Source: Multifurca ochricompacta (Eukaryota; Basidiomycota; Agaricomycetes; Russulales; Russulaceae). Taken from it: a DNA stretch of 64,000 nucleotides. Below, one piece after another: positions 11,293-23,400 of the stretch (position 1 is its first letter; each line of letters starts with the position of its first letter). The position numbers and the translations under genes are program-made. The notes under the pieces were generated by a model. That model saw nothing but the letters and a program-made list of their open reading frames with translations. It was not told the DNA's origin and did no database searches. The stretch is taken from contig WTXG01000016.1 in assembly GCA_022496185.1 (NCBI GenBank), forward strand, positions 248,001-312,000. Direction: 5' to 3'.

Positions 11293-12700
11293 ATGGCTCC
11301 GCGCACCCTGCGCCCACTATTCCTCGCGACGATCATCCTCGTCGTCATTTGCCTCTTCTTCTGGTCTCCCTCGTTGGGGTCCGCATCCCTCTATTACGTC
11401 GATCCGTACAGCTGGGGCGGCCCCGGTGCGCCGTCTCTAGCAGGGCGCGTGCGCGACGAGGAAATGCGATACATGGCGACGCTCAAGGCGCGCCAGGGAC
11501 TAGTTGAGAAGTATGGCCCGACAAAGGAGGACATTCGATCGTAAGTTTAACGACTTTAGTCCCCCGGTCCCTACCCCTTCGCGTGGACCTTTACAACGGG
11601 TGCGTTCGGCGGATGCCTGACGTGATTTGTTTTGATGTTTAGATACCCCACCGTTGGGAGTTACACCCTCTGTACGTTATCCCCTTCTTTTACCCGTTAT
11701 TTTAAGCGCTGATTAAGATTCTTCAATACAGGGGACTTTTTCATCGCATCCTTCCAATGTCCGCACCGTGTCGAGAGAATCGGCGCACTTGGCGACGGCG
11801 GAAAATGGGTATGCGGCTTGGATCGCATTGCGAAGCAAAAGAATGCGTCGTCTATTCTTTCGGTGATTTCCCCACTATTAGACTCCCTAGCAGAAGGAGG
11901 CTGACTGCGTTGAGACAGGCATCAACGGCGAGTCGTCATTCGAGGCTGCGCTAATGGAACGTGCACCCGGGTGCCAGGTGTGGGGGTATGACTTTACCGT
12001 GGATAAGGTGCGTTGTTCTCTTAAGCAATCTTTTTTTGATGCTGACATGATTGTGATGGACGTGTGTTCGGTGCGAGTAGTTTGGGCCTGAAGTCGAAGA
12101 ATCCCCCGCTCTAAAGCAGCGTGCGCATTTCCGCCCCTGGGGCCTGAGCGGTCACAACGCGCATGGCCCTGATGACCAACCGAGATATTACACCCTTGAC
12201 GCGCTTATGCGACTGAATGGTACGCTTTTCATTGTCCCTCCCCGTAACAAACTGTCTTATGTTTCTGGAACGCTCTTAGGCCACAGCTTCATCGACGTGC
12301 TCAAGATTGACATTGAGGGAGCCGAATTCGCCACGATGACCGCGTTCTTGGCTGCACACAAGCCGCGGAGCCATTTCTCGACCACGACTCTGCCAATTGG
12401 GCAGTTGCAGCTCGAACTGCACGCGTGGGATGACTATGCCAACTTTACCTACTTCCACGATTGGTGGACCGCGCTTGAGGATGCAGGTCTGCGACCGTTC
12501 TGGACGGAACCAAACTTGGTGTACGTGAATTATGCGAATGGCGCGAAGCCGCACCTCTCGGAGGTAGGTGATCGATTCGACGAAAGTCTTGTCCCCTTGT
12601 TATGATGGTGAGGGCTAATGGTTTTGTTCTGTGTTGCCAGTACTCGTTCATCAATATTCGTGGGAATCACTCGCTTGTATACGGACCTTTGGAAGGGTAA
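11293..12700 (+). CDS. Type II membrane FkbM/Methyltransf_22-like protein, copy A
   Basis: A basic N-terminus is followed by one hydrophobic segment (residues about 8-28), suggesting a Golgi or ER type II anchor. The lumenal part carries FQCPHRVERIGALGDGGKWVCG, then SFIDVLKIDIEGAEF (the FkbM-type LKIDxEGxE motif) and GLRPFWTEPNLVYVN. This domain family (METTL24-like) is annotated as S-adenosylmethionine-dependent methyltransferase; the substrate is unknown. Exons are 11293-11540, 11643-11671, 11732-11862, 11919-12007, 12081-12219, 12280-12563 and 12641-12700. Exon 3 is one base shorter than its counterpart in copy B (131 against 132 nt), so the CVVYSFG segment falls out of frame. A missing A near 11840 would restore it. 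ATG 11293 was preferred over upstream 11218 because the hydrophobic anchor starts immediately after it. Confidence 0.75.
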
Positions 12701-13117
12701 AGGAGACTACCTAGCTGGGCGTTGGTTGGCTCGTGTGCATTATAAGAGGGATCATACCAGTAACTGCTCCGTATATGATATGTGATACCCGACTGACTGA
12801 TTGGCTGACTTGTTGTAAGTTCACAATTCGCTGTAATTGGGTTGGACATCCTTATGGATCACATCAGCGCTCGCACAGCTTGAGGATTAATTGGCGATGA
12901 AAAGTGGTACAGTCACGGCGCAGTTAATTAAAAGGGATCTGGATTCCCATGGATCAAGTGGGTGGAGTGGAGCGTTCACGCTAAAGTCGAACACCCTAAA
13001 TTCAAGGGTACAGACATCTCCTTTCCACATATTCGTTGCTCGTCGCTCTTTCTCTTTACACATCCCTATAACTCCTATTCTATTCTATTCCATTCTCTTT
13101 TTCCTACTGCCAACTTC
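12701..13117. other. Spacer between the tandem copies
   Basis: About 420 bp with no supported gene. It carries the 3' end of copy A and the presumed promoter of copy B. A pyrimidine-rich stretch lies just before ATG 13118. Confidence 0.5.
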
Positions 13118-14522
13118 ATGCCTCCTCGTCCAACTTTGGTGGCGTTCGTTGCTCTCGTAACCGTTCTCGTCATCTTTTTCCTCCGACTAATTTTTGTAAC
13201 ATTACCGGGCCATTCGTCGTTTTATCGTGACACGTTTGGACCTGGACGATCGCTCAGTGTATGGCTTGAGAATGAAGAAGATCGGTATGCTCTGGCTGTG
13301 CAAGACCGACAGGAGCTCATCAAGAAATGGGGGCCCACCGATGTCGCCGTCGAGCCGTGAGTCACAATCAATCAGTCTTTATTCTGATCTCGGCCACACA
13401 ACAAGCAACCGATACCCTGCCCTCCCACACCCTCGTGCCCCATGTCCGTCTTTCTTTGCTTTGACGCTGACATCTATGGCCTCGTTGCCCTTTCTTAACT
13501 CATTAAGGTACCCCACACATGGAGAATTCTACACAATATGTCCGTCACGTGACTTTCCAGTCACACCCTGGTCCTACGTTGCTGACACTTTCATTTTAGG
13601 GGATTTCTTCATTCCGGCCTTCCAATGCCCTCATCGCGTGCAACGCATCGGTACGCTAGGTGATGGTGGTAAATGGGTGTGTGGCTTGGATCGTGTAGCC
13701 AAGCAGGACAAATGCGTCATCTACTCTTTTGGTTCGCATCAGATGCCTTCTCCAATTGATTCCTTACCTAGTGGGCTGATTGCCAATAGGTATCAATGGC
13801 GAGTCTTCATTTGAATCTACCTTGTTGAAACGTGCGCCTGGTTGTGAGGCCTGGGGATACGATTACAGCGTGAACAATGTGTGTGTGTTGGGTTTTCCGC
13901 GCGCGTCCCTCTTCTTATTACTAAGTCTGCTGGTAGTGGGGTCCGGAAATCAATGACGACCCGGAGCTTAAGAAGCGTGCTCACTTTAAGCCCTGGGCGC
14001 TTGGCGGAACTGACAACCACAATGAGAATGATAATCCCAAGTACTGGACGCTTGATTCACTCATGAACCTCAACGGTAAACCTTTTTTCGTTCCCAAGAG
14101 ATCTATTATCTCCGCTCTCCGCTCATTTCCCGGTTTAGCTCACTCCTTTATCGACATTCTCAAAATCGACATTGAAGGGGGCGAATTTGATGCGCTTACA
14201 TCATTCCTCAGAGCGCATGAGAACAGGGATTTTCCCGTTGGTCAGCTTCAGCTCGAGATTCACGCGCGCGACGGTCGTGAACATTTTGAATCCTTTTCCC
14301 GTTGGTGGGCGTCTCTCGAGGCGGCTGGCCTGCGCCCATTCTGGACGGAACCTAATTTAGTGTACATCAATCTCGTGCGCGGAGTGCGGCCAGAACTAGC
14401 GGAGGTGGGTCGTGATCCATTCCGGGAGGTGTTAGCCATCTTGATCGGGGTTTCTTTTCTTACAGTACTCGTTTATTAACATTCGTGGCAACCACGCGCT
14501 CGTCAATGAAGCCTTCAATTAA
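13118..14522 (+). CDS. Type II membrane FkbM/Methyltransf_22-like protein, copy B
   Basis: This is the paralogue of the preceding gene and has the same architecture: an N-terminal hydrophobic anchor (LVAFVALVTVLVIFFLRLIF), an LENEEDRYALAVQDRQELIKKWGPT stem, FQCPHRVQRIGTLGDGGKWVCG, SFIDILKIDIEGGEF and a YSFINIRGNHALV end. Seven exons fit without any frame break: 13118-13356, 13508-13539, 13600-13731, 13790-13878, 13937-14075, 14139-14404 and 14466-14522. Intron positions match copy A at every site, and exons 4 and 5 are exactly 89 and 139 nt in both. This shows a tandem duplication after the introns were in place. The enzymatic role is inferred from the family; no substrate can be named. Confidence 0.8.
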
Positions 14523-15225
14523 TTAAAGGGACCCCTGCGTCTCTTTCAACACCGAATTCTGCATGCAACTTACACTTACCTTTTCCCGACATCTCTGAGA
14601 CCCAGGACCTAATTCCTGGATTGTACTACTAATTTTACTCAACCTTCTATCCACAGCCCTACTTGGTCTAGGTTAGACACACTGCACGAGCTTAGATGAT
14701 GACTCGTGGATAGATAGCATGCATTCGCTTTGACTACTATACAATAGTGTTTTCGCCTTGTTTTTGGTGTGGACGGTCACCAAGTCAACGCTCTAGTAAT
14801 CACAAAGTGTCTGGATTGTGGATCTCCGTTCATTGTGAACAACGAAAATAAAATGAAAGGAGATTCACTTCGCTTATTTCTATTCCGTCCACAACTACAA
14901 TTTTTTTAACGCGTCCACTCTATAAAACGCCCCGTTTGCATTCAAGGTCGGGACCCATCAGTCACGGTACACGGTACTATTAAATCAACTAGAAAACTAG
15001 ACGAGTTTTCCCCATCTCATCCTCACTTTTCTCTCAGATTCAGATATCAATAATCTCCCACGCCTGCACTCGCCACATCTATCTAGTACCCCCTCCGCAT
15101 CTATCACTTTCCACAACCAGAAAACACGCTCTTACCAAACCAAGGTTTCAAAGCGAGCCGCACACAGAACCACTTAAAAGTCATCCGAAAAAACAAAAAA
15201 ACAATCAAACGAAGAAATAAAGACG
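14523..15225. other. Promoter region of the checkpoint kinase gene
   Basis: No coding sequence is supported. The region contains an MCB-type ACGCGT and a TATAAAA box, listed separately. A purine-rich 5' leader precedes ATG 15226. Confidence 0.5.
14909..14927 (+). promoter_or_regulatory. MCB-like ACGCGT (14909-14914) and TATA box (14921-14927)
   Basis: ACGCGT is the MluI cell-cycle box bound by MBF in fungi, which drives G1/S expression of replication and checkpoint genes. It lies 6 bp before a TATAAAA and about 300 bp upstream of the kinase start. The association is inferred from the motif alone; six-base motifs occur by chance. Confidence 0.4.
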
Positions 15226-17919
15226 ATGGAACCCCCAGCGGCGATACCACTGACAAACGAGCACGAAAACGTGGGCGAGACGCAGGGCGCGACACAGCAG
15301 GCGTCGCAATATGCCTCGTATTATGCCAACTCGGTACACCCTATGGAGAGCCCGTTCTTTGGCTGTTTTCAACCGTGTAACACCGCGCTGCGTCGGCTTG
15401 ACTTTCAAAAAACACATCCGCACAACGCGATCGGGCGTGGACCAGGCAACGATTTTGTCTTGCACGGAATGCGAATCAGTGCGTTTCAATTTTCTTTTTT
15501 TTTTTTTTACATTTGATCCCTTCGTTCTTCGGTGTCTGAGAACCCCGTGACGGCTTTTGTGTTTTTTTTTCTCTTTTTTCTTCTTTTTTTTTTCCGCGCG
15601 GTGTCACCTGTTGAACCCTGAACTAACCAATATGGAAAAAGGTTATAATCATTGTCAGATCATGTGGGATGGACGCGAGGATAGACATTCACAGGTCGTC
15701 GTGCATGACAATTCTACGAACGGTACTTGGGTATGTTCGGCCTCTTCACCTCAACTCGGTATTCGCTGACCCTCTCAACGCTCTCCCCTATTCGCAACTA
15801 TTTCCCTATGAAATGGTACGCGATTTAGATCAATGGGACGCGCGTGCAAAAAGGGGAGTCGCGCATCCTGCGCGACGGCAACGAGATCGCGTTTGGCTCC
15901 CCTATGCCTCAACAAAACGTGTTTGAAGATTACAGATACATCTACCGTCACCTCGCGCCGCTCGAGCTGACAGGAATTCACGCGCACTACGACATGGCGC
16001 ACGAGCTCGGAAAAGGATCCTTCGCCACCGTGATGAAGGCGATGGCGCGCGAGACGGGCGAGTGGTGGGCGGTTAAGATCATTCATGGGAACAAGGTCCA
16101 CAGCGGGAACAACCACACGCTACAGGCCTTCGGACGAGAGATCAGCATATTGGAGACACTCGACCACCCCAACATTTGTCGACTCCGTGAAACCTTTGTT
16201 CCCGATGACGGTGGTGGGCATGACTTTTGTGAGTCATTCATCACATGCCTTTTTTTTCTTTCTGTTTGGTACTGATCATGATTATTCGATTTCGATTCAC
16301 TGCGCCCACGGGTAGACCTCGTATTAGAACTCGTCGAGGGTGGCGACCTCTTGGATTACATCCTCAGAAATGATGGGCTGTCAGAGCCACTTTCACAGCA
16401 TATCACTCGCCAGATATGCAATGCACTATCGGTACGTTCTGCTCACGCACGCGGGGGGGTACTTTTTGTTTTCTCAATCCAATTTCCGGTCACAGTACAT
16501 TCACGCGAAAGGTATCACGCACCGCGACCTCAAACCCGAGGTACGCGTTTTGTCCATGTCTTGGGTTCCCTTCCACTTCAAGCTAAAAAAAAAAAATCCT
16601 CGCGTACAGAACGTTCTCCTGACAAAAGATGATCCACCCAACGTCAAGGTGGCCGACTTTGGTCTCGCCAAGGTGGTTGATAGTCTCACCATGCTCAAGG
16701 TATGTCCTGTCGTTTTTTTTGTGCGCCAGCACTGTTGCTGACAAGATTTGACGTGCTCGTTTGCCTGCCCAGACTATGTGTGGGACGCCGAGCTACCTCG
16801 CGCCGGAAGTCGTCAACCAAACCGAAGAAAATAGGGGGTATGATCAGCTCGTGGACAGCTGGTCCGTTGGCGTTATTGTTTTTTCGATGTGCGCCCCCTA
16901 TTTTTCTGCTTCCTTATGCTTGGACTGTTCTAACACACCAAGCTGGCTATTTGCAGGTTGACGAACACGGGCCCATTTATCGAAGACGAAAACGAACACG
17001 ACATGCGACGGCGCATCGCAGAGCGCTACATTGACTGGGATACACTCCGCCAGAAGGGCGTCAGTGCACCTGGTACGTACATTCCCTCCTGTGATACCCT
17101 CCCTATGCGCCCTTAATGACATCATGAATCCATACAGCACAGGATTTTATTCGCCGCTTGCTCAACACGAACCCCTCAACACGCATGACACTCACTGATG
17201 CACTTCATCACCCATGGCTGGAACCTTCTTCCCACCCTGCCGGCGCAAACCCAAATACAACGCCTTCCACCGATGTACCACCAGCATCTACGACAGCGGC
17301 ACCGCACAATCCCGTGGGTCGCAACTTGAGTGACCTTTCAGAGCTCTCCGAACTCTCAGACGGCAACGCTGAAATCGATGCTCAGCAAGTGTTAGAAGGA
17401 GATGTCTCGATGCTATCGGCCGGACAGTCCGTAGATGACATGCCGGGCGTGCAAGCGCTAAACATTGGCTCGCCTGCGCGTTCACGTGTCCGCGCACCAC
17501 TCGAAAGGCGCTCACAAGTTCTCGCGCGTGAGCTTGCTGCAGAGGCCGAGGCCGCCGCGGCTTCCTCCCCTACAACTACTAAGGCCCATAATGGAGGTGG
17601 AAAGCGTCCACGTTCGGGGAGTAGAGGCCCCGATGGTGGTAACGCAGGCATATCCCCGGACGATTTTGCCATGGGCGAGGGTGGAGCGAGTGGCAGTGGT
17701 GCAGATTCGGATGAGGTCGGTGTTGGTGGCGGTGGCAGTGGTGAGCACGGTGGTGCGGAGAAACGGCCGCGGGCGGCCAAGAGGGGGAAACGAAGTGGGG
17801 GAAAGAGTCCAAAGGACTCACCCCCTCCTCCAGGTGTCGGGAATGGGACAGGACGTACATTGAGACCGCGGAACGGTGCTGCTGCATCCGCCGGTGGTGG
17901 CGGCGGTGCGCGCCGCTAA
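15226..17919 (+). CDS. FHA-domain checkpoint protein kinase (Chk2/Rad53/Cds1 type)
   Basis: This is a nuclear Ser/Thr kinase expected to act in the DNA damage and replication checkpoint downstream of ATR/ATM-type kinases. Near the N-terminus T19-Q20, T23-Q24 and S27-Q28 form a compact TQ/SQ cluster. The FHA domain follows: IGRGPGNDF, a His/Gln-rich strand after intron 15479-15641, then NSTNGTW. The kinase domain has GKGSFATV (Gly loop), AVKII, HRDLKPE (catalytic loop), DFGLAK and GTPSYLAPE, ending in the HPWLEP segment. The tail of about 230 residues is Ser/Gly/Ala-rich with several Lys/Arg clusters that could act as nuclear localisation signals. Nine exons fit in one continuous frame: 15226-15478, 15642-15730, 15829-16228, 16316-16431, 16496-16540, 16610-16699, 16773-16888, 16957-17072 and 17138-17919. 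All key kinase residues are present. Confidence 0.92.
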
Positions 17920-20409
17920 AAAAAAAAGGAGGTGAGTTGGGAGTTGGGAGGTTGATGGTCATGACGCTGCAATCACTATCTGTGCTGTATTATTATTTTA
18001 GGTCACTCCTTTGGTTTCCTCGTTTTTTGGTTAATCAGTTTCCTGTTTTCTTTTCCCTTGCAAGCAATCAATATGAGAAGATCCTCTTACCTTTTGCTTG
18101 TGCTCACACACCGCACACCGCACACCATGTCGTTTGAGCGGGACGATTGATTGTTCACCAATAATGGGTGGTCACGGCACAGTTTGTTTGTTGTTTTGTT
18201 GCATTATAAGATGGATACACATCTCGACATAATCCTCTTGACGTCGTTTCGCTTCAAACGTATAAATACAGTAGAGATATAGATCAGAGACATCAGTCTT
18301 GAGCTGTTGTGTCTTTACTATGCTTATACTCAGGAATCCGATTCTCTCTCTTTACTTTGCCCTGCCTGCTCAGCAACAGTCTCATCATCTTTACTTAGTC
18401 AAATCTATTTTGACATCGAACCCCTCGCAGAACGGTCAGCCACCGTAACAGAAATAATTTCGCACATGCGCCCTTTGTAATCTCAGAGGTTAGCGAACCA
18501 TGAGAAACAAAGATATTGAACGATGCGATGGAAGATGGAAATAAATAAGGGGCAAGGTATATCGTATGCCCACTTACGCCTTAGTGCTGGTACTGACTGG
18601 CAGGATGGGACAATGATGGACATAGCCCAGCCCCTCACTTGCGCGTATCAATTCTTGCTTTCAGCTGCATGTTCGGCACTCCGACACACCCGACAACGGC
18701 CTGACACCTCTACGAGATGAACAGTTGCGCAGTATATTCCCAACATGTTACTGTGCTCCACCGGCTACGGCTTAATATCCAAACGGCTCTCTCTCGTCAA
18801 TAAAACGGGTCTATATAGGTGCCGGCTCATTGCCCTGATGCACCAATTTCGGGCTTTCCAGGACTTCCCTACTGCTGTCAGAGTTTGTGACTTGAGGCAT
18901 GTCTTGTTTTTCCGCGGGTCCCAGCACTTCCCGAGACGAGGCAATCCAACTCGATTACATTTTTCGTATGATACGGACAGGTTATGCATGCCAGCCAAGG
19001 TTGCTAACGATGACATCTCACCTAGTCGTGAGTCTTATTTCTCTGACACTGTGCCAAGTTGGTGCTGCGGCTTATGATTTCTTGACCGATGATGCGTTCT
19101 GATTTCAAGAATATAAATTGAGCTGCTAAGTTGATGGCCGACCATCCACATGCCTAGTTTTTTCCGACATTACGTCCCCGTTGCATCTCCTCCAAGCTCG
19201 GCTTGGATTTTCGTTACCTATGCTTTCCCCGTCCATGACGAGGGCGCCCCCATTTCTAATGGGATCTTGTTCTGAGTTGCCCCATCCCCATCTCCAAACC
19301 ATCCTCCCCCTGTATTTTCCTGACCCTAAATGCGAGAAGTGGTGTTCGCGTCAGCAGGAGTTGAATAGGCACATCGTGTCGTTTCAAGCACGGAGCTTCG
19401 ATTGACGCCGCGGGCAGGGTATGCGCTTTTGTCGAAGAACAGGCCCTCGAGCTAGGTAAGGTGGGAGAATGGGAAGATCTCTTGGACATGAAGAGACGAA
19501 GGCCCGTCACCATTACGGGGAAAAATCCTTCATACAATTTCGTGCTTAACCGCCCCCAGGCTTCCCCTGAGCGAAGATGGTGCTTGTGTAGCGCCACAGA
19601 GGCGCCGATAGGATTGACTTGTTTAGACTTGAGGCCATCCTCCGGAGGGACGTCTTTCACTTACGATAAAGTGGATGTAACCTTATTTGATTGTAAGCTT
19701 AAAAATTTCCCTGGAGTTGTTCGGGTTCACAAAATGTTTTCCCTTCTGGCCCCTCTATCCTCCTTCACTTCTCCAAGGGACTAGCTAGATAACCGGTCTT
19801 TATCATATACAGACCACTGCCACCTACAAGTGTAGTCCTGATGGCGTCCTTGATGTCTAATTACTTTGTGTCACTGCCCTCAATCTCCCGCTAAACTCTA
19901 AACCTGGCGGGGCATTCAAGTCACACACGGCGCGACGGTTCCTGGAGCCAAACTTTCTTCAGGTTGATACGCACTGGCATAAGCACTGGGAAAGGAGGAA
20001 TGAAAGAATGAATATAATCCTATTCGAGATAGTAAGTAAATATCATCGTCTGAGGTCGTTTACCATTTATCAGATTTAACGGACGCAGTATAGTGCCTGA
20101 CACCTGACAGTGACAGTATTTAAGCAGCAAGCATAGTGTTCTCATCAGGGCATTGTACAAATAGCATACATGATAGCGAATTACAGATAACGTCGCATGG
20201 GAATGTTGCAGTTGCATATATATATATATGGTATCAAATACGGCCTATGGTCCACGGTATAGATAACATTGCACCACAAAATCCCAAAAAAATAGAGAGA
20301 GAGAGGGAGGGAGGGAGGGGAAAGCGACAGCGAAAAAAAAAGGACATAATAAATAATTGCAAACGAGATGATGAATGAAAAAAAAAAAAGAAAAGCATAT
20401 TAAATGTTA
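17920..20409. other. Convergent intergenic region, only weak coding potential
   Basis: This lies between the 3' ends of the checkpoint kinase and the adenylate cyclase. The best candidate is an open stretch on the plus strand, about 19367-19784 (roughly 139 codons, with GEWEDLLDMKRRRPVTITGK in its middle). It has no upstream start and no recognised family. Short frames at 18745-19102 and 19181-19405 are equally anonymous. A GA-rich microsatellite (20296-20320) and A-runs (20332-20390) precede the cyclase stop. I do not call a gene here. Confidence 0.4.
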
Positions 20410-23400
20410 TCATGACAGACTAATCAGTTCCAATACTTGCTGTAGCGTTTCCGGGTCGAGAGGGCGCCCACTTTGCGTGCGCAACGCCAAGGCTGCCCTA
20501 ATAGCTTCGAAACCGGCAGCAGCAGCACCATCTCCAGACGGCCAATCGAACCGCGATGACGAGGAGAGCGACTCGACGGCAAGCTCGAGCTGCACCAACA
20601 AAAAATCGAGCACGCCCAACAACTCCGCCTCTGACACACGTTCCGACAGCGTTGGGACGAGCGCTCCGAGATCGCCATACAAGAATCGCTCGCGGTCTGC
20701 ATCCACCGGCGCGACCACCTGAGCACGCGACCCTTTGCGCACCGGTAGAGGGCGGAACACCCTTCCACCGGCAAGCGTCTGCAAACGCACGGTCAACTGC
20801 GCGAGCTCACGGATCTGCTCTGGCATCCAGCTACATTCCACGCGCCACGGCGTTGCACCATCACCACTCAGATCGTGCGCAAACAGGTCGTCTTCCGCAC
20901 TTGGCTCTTCCATCGTAGCCTCCTCAGCTGGGGCTATCGGTGGAGGTGGTTCAGCGGCAGCAACTGGAACGTGCAGGCGACCGAGGAGCTTCTGCGGGTA
21001 CACGGCCGTCATCACTTCGGGGATTTCCAAGCCCTTCAGTTTCTTTTCGCCGACGTTGATGTATTCGGGCTCGAACGATTGCAGGGCATCCACGGTGGTG
21101 ACGAGCTGTGGGTCGGCAGATGCCATCTCCACTTTTAGCTCCCGCAGCGCATCTGCGCTCATCAGAATCTGGCCACCTCCAGCCGAATTGGCCACACGAG
21201 ATGCACGGTTCACCATCGGACCGTAATAGTCCATGCGCCGCGAGACCATATCCATCTCGCACACTGGTGTGCCGCAGTGGATGCCCATCCGCAGGCTTAC
21301 CCCTCGCGCAATCAGAATCCCTTTATCATCGCGGACCTCACGACCCTCAGGCAGATCAAGAATCTCCTTCGGCCAAGGTTCGTCTAACAAAAGCATTTGT
21401 ACGCTGATACACCACAATAATGCGGCCGATAACGTCGTGAAGGCAACCATGAACGCATCGCCTTCCGTTTTGACCTCATAGCCGCCACAGATACGCACAT
21501 GGCGCCGCAGCAGCTGATGGTGCATCGTAACAGCTGTCCTCATTGCCGTCTCGTTCACGTCCCACAGGTGCGTCGAGTTGACAATGTCCGTGAACGCGAG
21601 TACGACCTGGCCGACAGGGGGCGAGATCTCCGGATCCAACCGACCAGTCTCGTTGTCCCCGACTTCGTCCTTGCGGTTCCTGCGCGGCGGCGGGAACAAC
21701 TCCCCGTCCTGAAGTGGGTGATCTTTCTCCTGCCTTCGCGGGCTGAACATACCGGCCAGAGAGATTACCATGATCATAGTCGTGCCCTCCGACCCGTAGC
21801 TGACAGCAAAATCACGCAACTTCTGCGCCGCGGTCATCGGGTCCGCACGCTCGGATCGTGCAATGTCCACCGCGGTCTGGTACGAGACAAAATCCCACAG
21901 CCCATTATTGGCAATGATTAGGAACTCATCCAGTTCAGATAGCTTCAGCGAGCTGACGTCCGGCCGCGCATTGACGATCGGCAAAAGATGGTAATACCCA
22001 AAAGAGCGAGATACGTCCGCCTCGTCATTAACCAATCCCTTTGGCGACACCCAGCCCTCCGCCGAACGGATGCGGGTGATCTCGTTCCGGTCGAAAGGCT
22101 CGTGTTTGACTGACACGACGTGCGCCAAGCCACGTCGGGACATGACCGCGAGTGCATTTCCCACGTTTGCGACGTATAGATGGTGACCACGAAAGTAAGC
22201 TACAATGCCCGACGCCCCAATACTCGATACGCCACTGGTATTGCCCACAGCATCCGGGGCGTTCATGCCTAGGAGTGTGCCAGCGGAACGATGACTGGCC
22301 TGGGACATCTTACGCCCGCTCGCGTTGGTCGAATACGCCGAGAATAAGTGATCGTGTGTAAGACGGTTGAGTTTAAGGTACGTGCGTCGGAGGGCGTCCG
22401 GGTGTGACTCCCCCTTACTCAGGTCGAGGGCTTTGAGTTGCTCCGCAAACGTAGACACAAAGTTGTCGTGCAGAAACTTTGAGATATGCGTATTGTGCGG
22501 CGACGCGTGAGAGCGCCCGAACATCGCAAAGATCGCCTCGTCGCGACTCTCTCGAAACGCGGGCTGTACCAGATCGAACATCGACAGATATTCGCGGTTC
22601 CCAAGGTTTATCCGCGATCCCATATTGTAACTGATTGACGAGCGTGACCGAAGTACGAACCCGCCGATCTTCCGTGTCATCTGGAATGTTCACCGCGAGA
22701 GTCGTTGTGACGTCCATAAGCCAAGCACCCGGAGCTGGCTCAGTTCCTCGAAGCCTGCTAATCGTTCCAAAAGCTCATTACTGCGCACTTCTTTATCTCC
22801 GCGCCGCTGCCAAGTCTGGATTTTTAGATGCTTGTTCCCGGACAAATTGAGGTACTTGAGGTTCTTATTAAAATTCCTGGCAAAAAAGGAGCAGAATTGT
22901 TGGGCAACTGTGGAGCTGACTTATGATGCACGGAAGACTTACCAGTTCCAATCGAACTCCCAATTGCTTATATTGTACCTCAAACCGTTGCTACCAACAT
23001 CCAACACGGCGAGATTGATAACCTTTCCGAGTTCTTGCGGCAATGTCAACAGGCGGTTCCCGTTCAGATACAGCACCTCGAGCTTGTTCAGCCGGGTAAG
23101 TCCTCCGTCGGCAAACCTGCGAGTTTGTTCCACTCAGTAAAGCTCCTCTAGCAAGACTATATCCTTGAAAAACTGTCTCGGGAGTTCCTGTATGTCGTTG
23201 AACGAAAGATTGAGCACTCTTAGCTCGCGTAGGGCCATCAGTAGTGGCAGGGCATCATCCGTTAGTCGGTTCTCGCCTAAATATAATCGCTGGAGTGATT
23301 TACGAGAGGAGGCAATGACTCGACGATGTGGCAACCGAGCCAGCCGTAGATGTCTTCCGGTCTGATAACATCGGCACCAAGGTCACCGTCGAACTACTTG

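Noticed and set aside
15775..16116. Minus-strand 113-codon frame
   Set aside because: It is exactly antisense to the FHA/kinase exon of the checkpoint kinase, which has diagnostic motifs on the plus strand.
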